Shown here piece after piece: positions 1 through 9,787 of a stretch of 64,000 bases of DNA. Under the pieces are notes generated by a model. That model made no database searches. It saw only the letters and a program-made list of their open reading frames with translations, and had not been told where the DNA came from. The position numbers and the translations under genes are program-made. Origin of the DNA: Nocardioides conyzicola (GTDB lineage: Bacteria > Actinomycetota > Actinomycetes > Propionibacteriales > Nocardioidaceae); contig NZ_BAABKM010000005.1 in the NCBI RefSeq assembly GCF_039543825.1, positions 1-64,000 of the forward strand, written 5' to 3'. Within the stretch, counting starts at the first letter, position 1; each line of letters starts with the position of its first letter.

Positions 1-1
1 C

Positions 2-1855
2 GAGGCCGAGGCCGCCCGCACCCTGCACGAGCGGCGCGCCCGCCTGGACGCGGCGTCGGCCGAGCAGGCCCGGCTGGCCGCCGCCGCCGACCGGCACGCG
101 GAGGCGGTCGGTCGCCTCGACGCCGCCCGTCGCGCCGCGGCCGTCGTCCCGCTCCACCAGGTCGCGGTCCGCGCCCAACGCGCGCGGTCGGCCGCGCACA
201 CGGTCGTCCAGCGCCTCGAGGTCGCCGACCGGGCCGCCTTGGAGGCATCGCTGCGCGCGGCCGTCGACGACGCCGCTCGGGCGCGTGCCCTCCAGCCTCG
301 CGTCGACCGCCTCAAGGCCGTGCGCGCCGAGGAGTCGACCTTCCGATCCCGCCGCACCCGCCTCGCCGCCGCGGCCGAGCAGGCCCTCGCCGAAGCGCAG
401 ACCCTGGTCGTCACGCTCACCGAGCAGGTCGCCACGGCCCGCGTCGCCCACGACGTCGCCCGCGAGGCCACGCTGCAGGCGCGGACCCGTGCGCTCGACG
501 TACGCGAGGCGCGCTTGCACGGGATGGCCGCCGAGATGGCCGGTGGCCTCGTGGTCGGAGGCTCCTGCCCGGTGTGCGGGTCGTGCGAGCACCCCCACAA
601 GGCCTCCCCCTCGGACGGCGCGCCGGACGAGGCCGCCGAGCGGGCCGCCCAGAAGGACGCCGACGACGCCGCGTCGACCGAGCACCTGCGCGACGTCGAG
701 CTGCGCACGCTGACAGCGGAGCTCACCGCAGCGCAGGCGCGCGTCGGCCAGGTCCCTCCGGAGATCGCCACCGCCACCGGCGCGGTGGAGGCCTCCCTGG
801 CCGCGCTCGCCGCCGAGGCGACCGGCCTCGAGGCCGACCTCGTCGACCACGACGAGAGCCTGCTGACGACGTACGCCGATCGCGAGCGCGCGGCCCGCTC
901 CGGCCTCTCGGCACTCGACACCCTCGCGGCCGCCGAGACCACGCTGGCCGACGCCGAGCAGTCGCTCGCCACCGCTGTCGCCGAGTCCGGCTTCGGTGGC
1001 GCCGAGGAGGCCGTGGCGGCAGCTCTCGACCGACGCGCGTACGACGACCTGGCGCGACGCGTCGCGGAGCACGAGCGCCGGACGGCGGCGGTCGCCGCCG
1101 TCCTCGGGGAGGTGGGCGCCGACGAGGTCGCCGCGGCCGAGCTGCCCGACCTGCCGGGACTGACCGCGGCCCACCAGGCGTCGCTACGCCACCTGGGTGA
1201 CGCCCGGGCACAGGAGACCGCGTGGTCGGCCCGCGCCGAGCGCCTGGCCCGCCTCGTCGTCGACCTCGACGCGGCAACCGCGGCCTGGCGCCCGCTGCAC
1301 GACGACCTCGAGGTGGTCACCCGGCTGTCGTCGTTCGTCGAGGGCAAGTCCGCCGACAACCAGCTGCAGATGCGGCTCTCGGCGTACGTCCTCGCCTACC
1401 GGCTCTCCCAGGTCGTGGCCGCGGCCAACGAGCGCCTCGACCGGATGAGCGACCGCCGCTACACCCTGGAGCACACGGGACGCCGCGGCGCCGGCGAGAC
1501 CCGCGGCGGCCTGAGCCTGCTGGTCCGCGACGACTGGTCCGGGGAGGCCCGCGACCCGGCGACCCTGTCCGGCGGCGAGACCTTCGTGGTCTCGCTCGCC
1601 CTCGCCCTCGGCCTCGCCGACGTCGTCACCCAGGAGGCCGGCGGAGCCGACCTGGACACCCTCTTCGTGGACGAGGGCTTCGGCGCCCTCGACGCCGACA
1701 CCCTCGACGACGTGATGGACACCCTCGACTCGCTGCGCGACGGCGGCCGCGTCGTCGGGGTCGTCAGCCACGTCGCCGAGATGCGCGACCGGATCCCCAC
1801 CCAGCTGCTGGTGGCGAAGTCGCGGGTCGGGTCGACGGTGGCGATCAGCCGCTAG
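2..1855 (+). CDS. sbcC: SbcC-type nuclease ATPase subunit, 3' part
   Basis: This is the C-terminal 617 residues of an SMC-like exonuclease subunit; the frame is open to the left edge, so the N-terminal ATPase half lies outside. SbcC pairs with the SbcD nuclease to process DNA ends and hairpins in the cytoplasm. Visible parts are a long Ala/Glu/Arg-rich coiled coil, a zinc hook with CPVC near nt 566-577, a second coiled coil, then the ATPase half with signature LSGGETF (about nt 1567) and Walker B with DEGFGALD (about nt 1670). The hook and signature separate it from RecN and from chromosomal SMC. A methyltransferase gene follows after 9 bp. Confidence 0.93.
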   Translation, partial: EAEAARTLHERRARLDAASAEQARLAAAADRHAEAVGRLDAARRAAAVVPLHQVAVRAQRARSAAHTVVQRLEVADRAALEASLRAAVDDAARARALQPRVDRLKAVRAEESTFRSRRTRLAAAAEQALAEAQTLVVTLTEQVATARVAHDVAREATLQARTRALDVREARLHGMAAEMAGGLVVGGSCPVCGSCEHPHKASPSDGAPDEAAERAAQKDADDAASTEHLRDVELRTLTAELTAAQARVGQVPPEIATATGAVEASLAALAAEATGLEADLVDHDESLLTTYADRERAARSGLSALDTLAAAETTLADAEQSLATAVAESGFGGAEEAVAAALDRRAYDDLARRVAEHERRTAAVAAVLGEVGADEVAAAELPDLPGLTAAHQASLRHLGDARAQETAWSARAERLARLVVDLDAATAAWRPLHDDLEVVTRLSSFVEGKSADNQLQMRLSAYVLAYRLSQVVAAANERLDRMSDRRYTLEHTGRRGAGETRGGLSLLVRDDWSGEARDPATLSGGETFVVSLALALGLADVVTQEAGGADLDTLFVDEGFGALDADTLDDVMDTLDSLRDGGRVVGVVSHVAEMRDRIPTQLLVAKSRVGSTVAISR

Positions 1856-1864
1856 ATTGCAGGG

Positions 1865-2623
1865 GTGACGTTCCACGTCCCTGCTGACGCCTACGCCCGC
1901 TTCATGGGCCGCTTCTCCGAGCCTCTGGGCGTGGCCTTCGCCGACTTCGCCGGCGTCGCACCGGGCATGACCGTCCTCGACGTCGGCTCCGGTCCCGGGG
2001 CCCTGACCACCGAGCTCGTGCGCCGGGTCGGCGCGGCCCACGTCGCGGCGGTCGACCCGTCACCACCCTTCGTGGCGGCGCTGCGCGACCGGCTGCCCGA
2101 GGTCGACGTACGCACCGCTGCCGCCGAGGCGCTCCCGTTCGGTGACGGCGACTTCGACGCCACGCTCGCGGAGCTCGTCGTGCACTTCATGAGCGACCCG
2201 GTCGCGGGGCTGCGCGAGATGGCCCGGGTGACCCGCCCCGGCGGGGTCGTCGCCGCATGCGTCTGGGACCACGACGGCGGCGGCAGCCCCTTGAGCACGT
2301 GCTGGGACGTCGCCCGTGACCTGGACCCCGACGTCGTGGACGAGTCCGGACTGGCCGGTGCCCGCGAGGGCCACCTGGAGCAGCTCGCCACCGAGGCCGG
2401 GCTGGCCGACGTCGTCGGGACGCTGCTCACCGTCGAGGTCGAGTTCGCGACGTTCGACGAGTGGTGGGAGCCGTACACGTTCGGCATCGGTCCGCTCGGC
2501 GACTACATCCGCGGGCTCGGCGACGAGCGCCGAGCGGCGTTGCGGGCCCGCTGCGCCGAGGTGCTGCCGGCGGCGCCGTTCCGGATCACGGGCTCCGCCT
2601 GGGCGGTCCGGGCACGGGCCTGA
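1865..2623 (+). CDS. Class I SAM-dependent methyltransferase
   Basis: A 252-residue soluble protein with the Rossmann-type methyltransferase fold. The SAM-binding glycine motif VLDVGSGPG lies near residue 40, followed by an acidic residue in AAVDPS at the end of strand 2 and ATLAELVVHFM as motif II/III. It resembles the UbiE/type 11 methyltransferase group; the substrate cannot be told. The GTG start, 9 bp after sbcC, has a purine-rich GCAGGG just upstream, so it may be cotranscribed with sbcC. Its stop codon directly abuts the stop of the convergent gene on the other strand. Confidence 0.85.
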   Translation: MTFHVPADAYARFMGRFSEPLGVAFADFAGVAPGMTVLDVGSGPGALTTELVRRVGAAHVAAVDPSPPFVAALRDRLPEVDVRTAAAEALPFGDGDFDATLAELVVHFMSDPVAGLREMARVTRPGGVVAACVWDHDGGGSPLSTCWDVARDLDPDVVDESGLAGAREGHLEQLATEAGLADVVGTLLTVEVEFATFDEWWEPYTFGIGPLGDYIRGLGDERRAALRARCAEVLPAAPFRITGSAWAVRARA

Positions 2624-3100
2624 TCAGAGGTCGACCGACCCGTGGTCGGCGTCGAACGTGGCACCGGTCAGCTTGGTCTTGGCGAAGCTGATCAGCGACG
2701 CCACCTTGCTTCCCGGGGTGTCCCAGTACTCACCGTGCTCGACGTCCACCCGGATGAGCGTCGCGTTCGGGTCCTCGGGGCCGCCGGGAAGCCAGGCCTC
2801 GGCGAAGGTGTTCCACAGCTCCTCGAGCTTGGCAGCGTCGTCGACGACGGTCGCGGTGCCCGTCACCGCCACCCAGGAGTCGCGGGCCGAGAAGGTCAGC
2901 GAGACGGTCGGGTTGTGCTGGATCGCCCGCGTGTGGGCGGTGTCGCGCGCCGAGATGAACCACATCTCGGCAGAGGGCTCCACCTCCTGGCGGGCCATCG
3001 GCAGGCTGCGCGGACCGTCGACGCCGTACGTCGTGAGCATGGCGATCGGCATGTCGGACATGAGGTCGACGAGCTTCTTCTGGTCTTCGTTGTCGGTCAT
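2624..3100 (-). CDS. Pyridoxamine-phosphate-oxidase-like (general stress 26 type) flavin/F420 protein
   Basis: A 158-residue split-barrel protein of the PNPOx-like superfamily. It has the typical order LMSDMPIAMLTT near the N-terminus, then RSLPMARQ, MWFISARDTAHTRAIQHNP and VSLTFSA, and ends with a GEYWDTPGSKVASL segment that is characteristic of the general stress protein 26 subgroup. Members bind FMN or F420 and often act as small reductases; the substrate is unknown. I chose the ATG at 3098-3100 because the protein then begins MTDNEDQKK, as family members do. An in-frame ATG 18 nt upstream is possible but has no better ribosome site. Confidence 0.8.
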   Translation of the reverse strand: MTDNEDQKKLVDLMSDMPIAMLTTYGVDGPRSLPMARQEVEPSAEMWFISARDTAHTRAIQHNPTVSLTFSARDSWVAVTGTATVVDDAAKLEELWNTFAEAWLPGGPEDPNATLIRVDVEHGEYWDTPGSKVASLISFAKTKLTGATFDADHGSVDL

Positions 3101-3135
3101 GTCCGGGCGGTACCCCATCGGATAGGTTCGACGCC

Positions 3136-4656
3136 ATGGGCGCCCGTGTGCTTGATCCGACGTTCACCTCCCTCCCCTACCGCAGCCTCGGCGACGCCGC
3201 CCTGGCCCGGGCCGCGGAGCTCGGGGCCGCGCATGCGGACTTCCGCTTCGAGCGGGTGCGCTACCAGGAGCTCGGCGTCCGCGACGGCGTCCTGCAGGGC
3301 GCCAGCGACACCGAGGACCTCGGCTTCGCCGTCCGCGTCGTGCACGGCGGCGCCTGGGGGTTCGCCGCCGGCGTCGTGCTGAGCGCCGACGAGGCCGTCC
3401 GGGTAGCCGAGACCGCCGTCGCCGTGGCCCGGGTGGCCGCCGAGATGACCAGCCGGCCGGTCGAGCTCGCCGCGGAGCCGACGTACGCCGACGTCGAGTG
3501 GGTCTCCGCCTACGAGATCGACCCCTTCGACGTCTCCGTGGCCGAGAAGGCCGCGGTGCTCATCGACTGGACCACCCGGCTGCGCACCGGGGCGGCCGTC
3601 GACCACGCCTCCGCCCACCTGCTGCAGGTGCACGAGTGCAAGTACTACGCCGACCTCAGCGGCACCCGCACGACGCAGCAACGCGTCCGGCTGCACCCCG
3701 GGTTCGAGGCGATGGGCGCCGGCGCCGACACCTTCGACTCGATGGCCAGCATCGCCCCGCCCGTCGGCCGCGGCTGGGAGTACCTCACCGGCGGACCCGA
3801 CAGCTGGGGCTGGGACGAGGAGATCGAGCAGGTCCCCGAGCTGCTCGCCGAGAAGCTCAAGGCACCGAGCGTCGAGGCCGGCACCTACGACCTGGTCATC
3901 CACCCGTCCAACCTGTGGCTCACCATCCACGAGTCGATCGGCCACGCGACCGAGCTCGACCGCGCGCTCGGCTACGAGGCCAACTACGCCGGCACCTCGT
4001 TCGCGACCCCCGACAAGCTCGGCTCGCTGCAGTACGGCTCCTCCGTCATGAACGTCACCGGCGACCGCACCGTCGAGCACGGCCTGTCCACGATCGGGTA
4101 CGACGACGAGGGGGTCGCCACCCAGCGCTGGGACATCGTCAAGGACGGCGTCTTCCGCGGCTACCAGCTCGACCGCTCGATGGGCGCGATGCACCCGGAG
4201 CTCAACGACGCGCGCTCCAACGGGTGCGCGTACGCCGACTCCCCCGGCCACATCCCCATCCAGCGGATGGCCAACGTGTCGCTCCAGCCGGCAGCGGACG
4301 GACCCAGCACGGACGAGCTGATCGGACGGGTCGAGCGCGGCCTCTACGTCGTCGGGGACAAGTCCTGGTCGATCGACATGCAGCGCTTCAACTTCCAGTT
4401 CACGGGTCAGCGGTTCTACCGGATCGCCGACGGGGAGCTGGTCGGCCAGGTCCGCGACGCGGCCTACCAGGCGACGACCACCGACTTCTGGCGCTCGATG
4501 GAGGCGGTCGGCGGTCCGGACACCTGGGTCCTCGGCGGCGCCTTCAACTGCGGCAAGGCGCAACCGGGGCAGGTGGCGGCCGTCAGCCACGGCTGTCCGA
4601 CGTCGCTCTTCCGCGGCGTCCGCATCCTCAACACCGTCGCCGAGGGAGGCAACTGA
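3136..4656 (+). CDS. tldD: TldD-type metalloprotease
   Basis: A 506-residue member of the TldD/PmbA family (peptidase U62). In Escherichia coli TldD and TldE form a cytoplasmic heterodimer that degrades unfolded or leader peptides. The metal-binding HExxxH signature (HESIGH, H265 to H269) followed by a TELD segment marks this as the catalytic TldD half. The C-terminal domain contains GGAFNCGKAQPGQ and the SHGCPTSLF segment. The ATG start gives the family length. The partner gene pmbA starts 1 bp after the stop codon, so the two are almost certainly translated together. No substrate peptide gene is evident next to them. Confidence 0.93.
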   Translation: MGARVLDPTFTSLPYRSLGDAALARAAELGAAHADFRFERVRYQELGVRDGVLQGASDTEDLGFAVRVVHGGAWGFAAGVVLSADEAVRVAETAVAVARVAAEMTSRPVELAAEPTYADVEWVSAYEIDPFDVSVAEKAAVLIDWTTRLRTGAAVDHASAHLLQVHECKYYADLSGTRTTQQRVRLHPGFEAMGAGADTFDSMASIAPPVGRGWEYLTGGPDSWGWDEEIEQVPELLAEKLKAPSVEAGTYDLVIHPSNLWLTIHESIGHATELDRALGYEANYAGTSFATPDKLGSLQYGSSVMNVTGDRTVEHGLSTIGYDDEGVATQRWDIVKDGVFRGYQLDRSMGAMHPELNDARSNGCAYADSPGHIPIQRMANVSLQPAADGPSTDELIGRVERGLYVVGDKSWSIDMQRFNFQFTGQRFYRIADGELVGQVRDAAYQATTTDFWRSMEAVGGPDTWVLGGAFNCGKAQPGQVAAVSHGCPTSLFRGVRILNTVAEGGN

Positions 4657-4657
4657 G

Positions 4658-6046
4658 ATGGCCCTCTCCCCACAGAGCTTCGTGGAGCACGCGCTGAGGA
4701 CGTCGATCGCCGACGACTGCATCGTGATCGTGCACGACAAGACCAGCGCCAACCTGCGCTGGGCCAACAACACCCTGACCACCAACGGGGTCATGCACGG
4801 CCTCGACGTCACCGTGATCTCCTTCGTCCGCGGCGCCGCAGGCGTGGCGACGGGCTCGGTCACCGGCACTGCGACCGACCAGGCCGGGGTGACTACCCTC
4901 GTCCAGGCCGCCGACGCGGCCGCCCGGGCCGGCTCCCCCGCCGAGGACGCGGCCGACCTCGTGCGCGACGCGGTCTCGGCCGACTGGGACGAGCTGCCGG
5001 TGCCGACCGACATCCACGTGTACGACGCGTTCGCCCCGGCCCTCGGCGAGGCGTTCGGCCGCGCGTCCGCGGCGGACCGGGTCCTCTACGGCTTCGTCAA
5101 CCACGAGATCACGACGACGTACCTCGGCTCGACCACCGGGCTCCGGCTCCGCCACGTGCAGCCCACCGGCCACTACGCCTGCACCGGCAAGCCGACCGAC
5201 CTGTCCTCCAGCGCCTGGGTCGGAGGCGCGACCCGCGACTTCGTCGGCGTCGACCCGCTCGCCCTCGACGCGGAGCTCGAGCGGCGGCTCGGCTGGGCCA
5301 AGCGACGCGTCGACCTGCCCGCCGGCCGCTACGACACGATCCTGCCGCCCAGCGCGGTCGCCGACCTGATGATCGACGCCTACTGGTACGCCGGCGCCCG
5401 CGTCGCCCACGAGGGCCAGTCGGTCTACAGCCGCCGCGGCGGCGGCACCCGCGTCGGCGACCGGATCGCGCAGGCGGGCGTCCAGCTGTTCTCGGACCCC
5501 GCGTACGACCCACTGCAGTGCGCGCCGTTCGTCGTCGCCTCCCAGTCCGGCAACGAGTCCTCGGTCTTCGACAACGGGCTCCCCCTCGGCCGCACCGACT
5601 GGATCCGCGACGGCGAGCTCACCGCGCTGCTCCAGACCCGGCACTCCGCGGGCCTGACCGGCCTACCGGTCACTCCGGCGATCGACAACCTGGTCCTCTC
5701 CGTCGACGGCGGTGCCGGCAGCGAGGCCGACCTGGTCGCCGGCACCGAGCGCGGCCTGCTGCTGACCTGCCTCTGGTACATCCGCGAGGTCGACCCGCAG
5801 TCCCTGCTGCTCACCGGGCTCACCCGCGACGGCGTCTACCTGGTCGAGAACGGCGAGATCACCGGAGCGGTCAACAACTTCCGCTTCAACGACAGCCCGG
5901 TCGACCTGCTCAACCGGTTCACGCACGCGTCGGCGACGGTGCCGAGCTTCAGCCGCGAGTGGGGCGACGACTACTTCTCGCGTACGGCGACCCCCGCGCT
6001 CCGGGTGCCGGACTTTAACATGTCGAGCGTCTCCCAGGCCCAGTAG
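4658..6046 (+). CDS. pmbA: PmbA/TldE-type protease partner
   Basis: A 462-residue U62-family protein that lacks the HExxxH signature, as expected for the non-catalytic TldE/PmbA half of the heterodimer. Conserved blocks include the N-terminal [17 protein letters not shown] segment and the C-terminal [17 protein letters not shown] and [14 protein letters not shown] regions (residue spellings near 370 and 410). It forms an operon with tldD, separated by 1 bp. A gap with two strong inverted repeats follows, which may end the transcript. Assignment is by family and by pairing with tldD; the cellular target is unknown. Confidence 0.9.
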   Translation: MALSPQSFVEHALRTSIADDCIVIVHDKTSANLRWANNTLTTNGVMHGLDVTVISFVRGAAGVATGSVTGTATDQAGVTTLVQAADAAARAGSPAEDAADLVRDAVSADWDELPVPTDIHVYDAFAPALGEAFGRASAADRVLYGFVNHEITTTYLGSTTGLRLRHVQPTGHYACTGKPTDLSSSAWVGGATRDFVGVDPLALDAELERRLGWAKRRVDLPAGRYDTILPPSAVADLMIDAYWYAGARVAHEGQSVYSRRGGGTRVGDRIAQAGVQLFSDPAYDPLQCAPFVVASQSGNESSVFDNGLPLGRTDWIRDGELTALLQTRHSAGLTGLPVTPAIDNLVLSVDGGAGSEADLVAGTERGLLLTCLWYIREVDPQSLLLTGLTRDGVYLVENGEITGAVNNFRFNDSPVDLLNRFTHASATVPSFSREWGDDYFSRTATPALRVPDFNMSSVSQAQ

Positions 6047-6114
6047 CCCAGGTCCCGCAGCCTTCCTCCACGGTCACTCCTCGGCCGAACCGGCCGTCCG
6101 GCGTTCTCCTTCGC

Positions 6115-6142
6115 AGGGATACCCGGTTAACCGGGTATCCCT
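6115..6142. repeat. 28-bp perfect palindrome
   Basis: The half site AGGGATACCCGGTT (6115-6128) is followed immediately by its exact reverse complement (6129-6142), with centre GGTT/AACC and no loop. It lies 68 bp after pmbA. A loopless palindrome fits a dimeric protein binding site better than a factor-independent terminator, although it could extrude as a cruciform. No T-run follows. Confidence 0.85.
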
Positions 6143-6144
6143 GA

Positions 6145-6194
6145 ACTCCTCAGGCACTGCAGAGCCCCAGAAGTTCGTGGAGTGCCTGAGGAGT
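6145..6194. repeat. 14-bp inverted repeat with 22-nt loop
   Basis: ACTCCTCAGGCACT at 6145-6158 is perfectly complementary to AGTGCCTGAGGAGT at 6181-6194. It begins only 2 bp after the 28-bp palindrome. The strong stem could stop transcription from pmbA or fold in the leader of the next gene. The rest of the 6047-6326 gap (about 130 bp after this repeat) shows no further recognisable signal. Confidence 0.8.
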
Positions 6195-6326
6195 AGGCGA
6201 CGTCAGCATCACGCCGCTGCCCGCTGGAGGAAATTCTCGCTTTCGGATGCAACCGGCCCCCGGGTCCGGGCGTATCCCGAGTGTTCGTCAGACCGACGAC
6301 CACCTCACACAGAAAGCGACTCCGAC

Positions 6327-6869
6327 ATGCGCAGCACCCAGCTCATCACGGGCGCCCTGGCCGTCGCCGCGACCTCTGCCCTCATCGGGCTGGGCACGGC
6401 GCCGGGCATCGCCCAGACCCCCGACCCCACGGCCCCCGGCACCAGCCGCGAGACCGGCAAGCTCCTGGAGTGCACCGGCGCCGCCGGCGCCATCCCCGTG
6501 CGGGCCAACCTCTACCAGAACACCACCTACGGCAACTTCCTCGAGGTGCTCGTCCACGACGGCACCCCCGACGAGGCCGGTGCGTCCCGTGAGGCGGCGA
6601 AGCCGTTCGTGGTGAAGAACAAGGTCCGCGCCACGGCCAGGATCGCCGGCGAGAAGCTCGTCATCACCGGCACCGCGAAGCCGACCGGTGAGGTCCGCCG
6701 CGTCCACGACGTCGTCGAGGACGCCGGGCTGCGGATCGTGACGACCGGCAAGCACAAGCTGCTCAAGCCGATCCTCAAGGTCAGCTACGCCGGCCGGTCC
6801 GGCAGGCTCACGTGCGACAACGCGTTCGCCTTCAACCTGAAGGTGACGAAGACGTCCATCGTGGACTGA
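6327..6869 (+). CDS. Secreted protein of unknown function
   Basis: A 180-residue protein with a Sec-type signal peptide: MRSTQL, then the hydrophobic ITGALAVAATSALIGLG, with likely cleavage near TAPGIAQ at about residue 29. The mature part is rich in Lys, Thr and Val and has two cysteines (in LLECTG and LTCDNA) that could form a disulfide. I recognise no family. An in-frame upstream ATG at 6177 exists, but the added 50 residues are Arg-rich and would bury the signal peptide, so the ATG at 6327 is preferred. Two more secreted-protein genes follow on the same strand. Confidence 0.7.
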   Translation: MRSTQLITGALAVAATSALIGLGTAPGIAQTPDPTAPGTSRETGKLLECTGAAGAIPVRANLYQNTTYGNFLEVLVHDGTPDEAGASREAAKPFVVKNKVRATARIAGEKLVITGTAKPTGEVRRVHDVVEDAGLRIVTTGKHKLLKPILKVSYAGRSGRLTCDNAFAFNLKVTKTSIVD

Positions 6870-6946
6870 CCGATAACCCCACCGACGAGGGCGTTGGTGC
6901 CATAGCGTCTCCCCGACCGACCTGTCTGTGCCCGGAACGGAGCCCC

Positions 6947-7723
6947 ATGCGCACCAGCGCCCTCGTCCGCGTCGCCGCGGCCCTCACCGCCTCCCTGCTC
7001 GCGGCCCCACTGCTCGGCAGCTCGCCGTCGCACGCCGACGAGCCGGCGCTGCCGGTGGTGGTCGCCGACACGATCGCGCTCTACCCCGGACAGGTCGGCC
7101 AGGTCAACGTCCTCACCAACGACAGCTCGCCGGACGGCGACGACCTGGCGCTGTGCCGATTCCCCGAGCCCAGCCTCGTCGGCAACACGATGCCGGCGGT
7201 CGTAGCGACGGACGTGAGCTCGCTGGCTGAGCCGGGTGAGGTCATGGTCATGACCGCCCCGCGCGCACGCGGCACGCACGTCATCGACTACTACGTGTGC
7301 GACCACACCCACCTGGTCCCGGCCCAGCTCACGGTCGAGATCAAGGCCGTCGCCCCCGTCAAGGTGCACAAGGTCGCTGGCAAGCCGGGCCGCCTGGCGG
7401 TCACCAACAAGAACGACAAGGCGATCCGCTTCTGGTACGGCGACCGCCGGGCGGACAAGCCCGACGGCAAGGTCAGCATCCCGGCCGGAGCCACCCGGAT
7501 GGTCGCCGTCCGGCGCCACACCATCGTGTGGATCGCCCTCATCGGCGGAAACCACGGCAAGGCGGCGCTGCTCAGCTCGCCCGGCATCGCCGGCCACGGC
7601 GTGGTCCGGGGTATCAAGCTGCGGCCCGGCACCGAGCTCCCGCGGCCTCCGAAGAGCAAGCCCGAGCCCGACTTCCGGTCGTCGGCAGGAGCGCGGTGGC
7701 TGCCTCGGGTCCGGCTGCCGTGA
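6947..7723 (+). CDS. Secreted Ig-like/cadherin-like domain protein, paralogue A
   Basis: A 258-residue exported protein. The signal peptide MRTSALVRVAAALTASLLAA is followed by cleavage near SHADEP. The mature part opens with a beta-sandwich repeat of the type seen in tandem Ig-like proteins, VLTNDSSPDGDDLALCR, and ends that domain with IDYYVCDHTHLVPA. Two cysteines in these motifs probably pair. A second beta-rich domain follows (residues about 150-235), then a Pro/Lys-rich tail. It is a full-length paralogue of the next gene, whose GTG start overlaps its stop by 4 nt. Function unknown. Confidence 0.72.
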   Translation: MRTSALVRVAAALTASLLAAPLLGSSPSHADEPALPVVVADTIALYPGQVGQVNVLTNDSSPDGDDLALCRFPEPSLVGNTMPAVVATDVSSLAEPGEVMVMTAPRARGTHVIDYYVCDHTHLVPAQLTVEIKAVAPVKVHKVAGKPGRLAVTNKNDKAIRFWYGDRRADKPDGKVSIPAGATRMVAVRRHTIVWIALIGGNHGKAALLSSPGIAGHGVVRGIKLRPGTELPRPPKSKPEPDFRSSAGARWLPRVRLP

Positions 7724-8448
7724 GGCCCGTGCGGCGCTTGGCCGTGTGCTCGACCCTCGTCACCCTGCTCGTCGGCGTGTTCGCGGTGGGAGTTGCCGAG
7801 GCTGACGTCCCGGCTCCGGTGGTCGTCAACGACTCCATCACCATGTGGCCGGGCTCCACCGACATGATCGACGTGCTCGCCAACGACACCGACCCGGCAG
7901 GCGGCGACCTCGCCTTCTGCCGGTTGCCGAAGCTCGCGTCGCCCGGGCCGATCCACGTCGCCGACGCGTCGATGTTCTCCAGCGAGATCGAGCCGGGCGA
8001 TCTGCAGGTCAGCGCCGACGCGGGCGCTCGCGGCACGTACGAGGTGGACTACTACGTGTGCAACCACGACCACCTCACCCCTGCCACCCTGACTGTCGAC
8101 ATCCGACCCGTCGAGCCGGTCGACGTGGTGGCGGCGCCCCGTCGACCAGGTTGGCTCCGAGTCGACAACCACAACAGTCGGCGGGTCTTCGTGCTCATCC
8201 TCGACCGCGGTGGCTGCCGGATGGACGGCCACGGCTACGTGCCGGCGCACGGCTCCCGGTTGCTGCGCGCGCGCCACCACAGGATCACCTGGATCGCAGG
8301 CATCGGGGCCGGGGACGACGGAGGTGTCGCCGATCAAGGACGGCTCAACCGGGTCCCGCTCGACGGCCCGCCCGCGCCGAAGTCCCCGCCGGGCCACTTC
8401 TGCCAGTACTACTTCGGACGAGCGGTCGCCGGTCAGCCTGCTGGGTGA
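7720..8448 (+). CDS. Secreted Ig-like/cadherin-like domain protein, paralogue B
   Basis: A 242-residue exported protein parallel to the preceding gene along its whole length. It has a signal peptide (RLAVCSTLVTLLVGVFAVG, cleavage near AEADVP), an N-terminal beta domain with VLANDTDPAGGDLAFCR and VDYYVCNHDHLTPA, and a second domain ending in RITWIAGIGAG. The same two cysteines are kept. I chose GTG 7720 because it overlaps the upstream stop (GTGA) and puts the signal peptide at the N-terminus; GTG 7729 is an alternative. Its 3' end overlaps the convergent serine hydrolase gene by 16 nt. Function unknown. Confidence 0.68.
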   Translation: MRPVRRLAVCSTLVTLLVGVFAVGVAEADVPAPVVVNDSITMWPGSTDMIDVLANDTDPAGGDLAFCRLPKLASPGPIHVADASMFSSEIEPGDLQVSADAGARGTYEVDYYVCNHDHLTPATLTVDIRPVEPVDVVAAPRRPGWLRVDNHNSRRVFVLILDRGGCRMDGHGYVPAHGSRLLRARHHRITWIAGIGAGDDGGVADQGRLNRVPLDGPPAPKSPPGHFCQYYFGRAVAGQPAG

Positions 8449-9787
8449 CCACCCGGGATCGGCGCGTCCGGGTCGTACGGCGTCCGTGTGTAGATGAAGG
8501 TCGCGATGTCGAGGTGGCCGATGCTGCCGTCGGCGCGGCGTACGACGTGCAGCTCCTCGCCGGCGTGGTAGCCGGAGAGGCCGACCACCCGACCGTCGCG
8601 CACGGCGAAGCGGTAGAGCTCGACGCCGTTGCGGCGACCGACCAGCTCGGCCGCCTCCATCGTGAAGACGATCGGGGTGTTGCCCCAGTGCCACACACCG
8701 GGGACGCCGGCCAGCTCTGCCGGCAGGGCGGGCGACGGCGTCCAGGCCGGGGCGACCGTCGGCTCGCAGCGCTCGAGCTCCTCGAGCAGCTCGCCGACGA
8801 TCGCGGCCGGTGAGTAGCCGACGGTGGCGTTGGCGAGCACGACACCGCCCACCCGCCGGCCACGGTCGACCAGGCAGGTCGCCAGGAAGCCCGGCATCGA
8901 GCCGGTGTGGCCCGCGAGCGTGCCCGAGCCCCCGGGGAAGAGCTGGAAGCCCAGCCCGTGCGCGTAGCGGACGCCGTCCTTGGGGTTGCCGGACTGGGGG
9001 CCGAACGCCTGCCGGAGCTCGTCCGCCGACAGCACGTCGGGGTGGCCGTCGAGCAGGAACGCCGCGTAGCGAGCGAGATCGGTGACCGTCGCCCACACCT
9101 GACCGGCCGGCGCCATCGCACCGGTGTCGGTCGCCGGCTCGGGCACCAGCGTGGACTCGTAGGGCTGCACCGACCAGCCCTGCGCGGCGGCCCCCTCCGG
9201 CAGGTACGACGTGCGCGTCATGCCGAGCGGAGCCAGGACCCGGGCCTCGACGGCCTCCCACCAGGTGGTGCCGAGGAGCTGGGCAGCGAGCTCACCGAGC
9301 AGCGCGTAGCCGAGGTTGGAGTAGTGGAACTCCTGGTGGGCCGGGAACACCGCGCCCGACCCGTCGTGGGCGGCCGCGAGCTCGTCCCAGCTCAGGCCGG
9401 CGGACCTCTCCCACCACGAGCCCGCCGGCTCGGACTGCATGCCCGAGCTGTGCGCGAGCAGCGTGCGCAGGGTCCGGTCGCCATATCCGATGCCGCCGGT
9501 CCCGACGTCGCCGAGGACGGTCGAGGCGGGATCGTCGAGGCCGATGCGGCCGTCGCGGACCAGCTGGAGCACCAGCACGGCGGTCATCGTCTTGGTGATC
9601 GACCCGATCCGGTACTGCACGTCCAACGGGTCGTGGCCGGGCACCGCCGGCTCGCCGTACGCGTCGAACCAGATCGGCTCGCCGTCGCGGACCAGTCCCG
9701 CCACGACCGACGGCAGCCGGCCGGTCGTCTGCGCGTGGGCGAGCCGGGCGCGCAGGCGCCGGGCGGTCAGGTCCGCGACGGGTGCGC

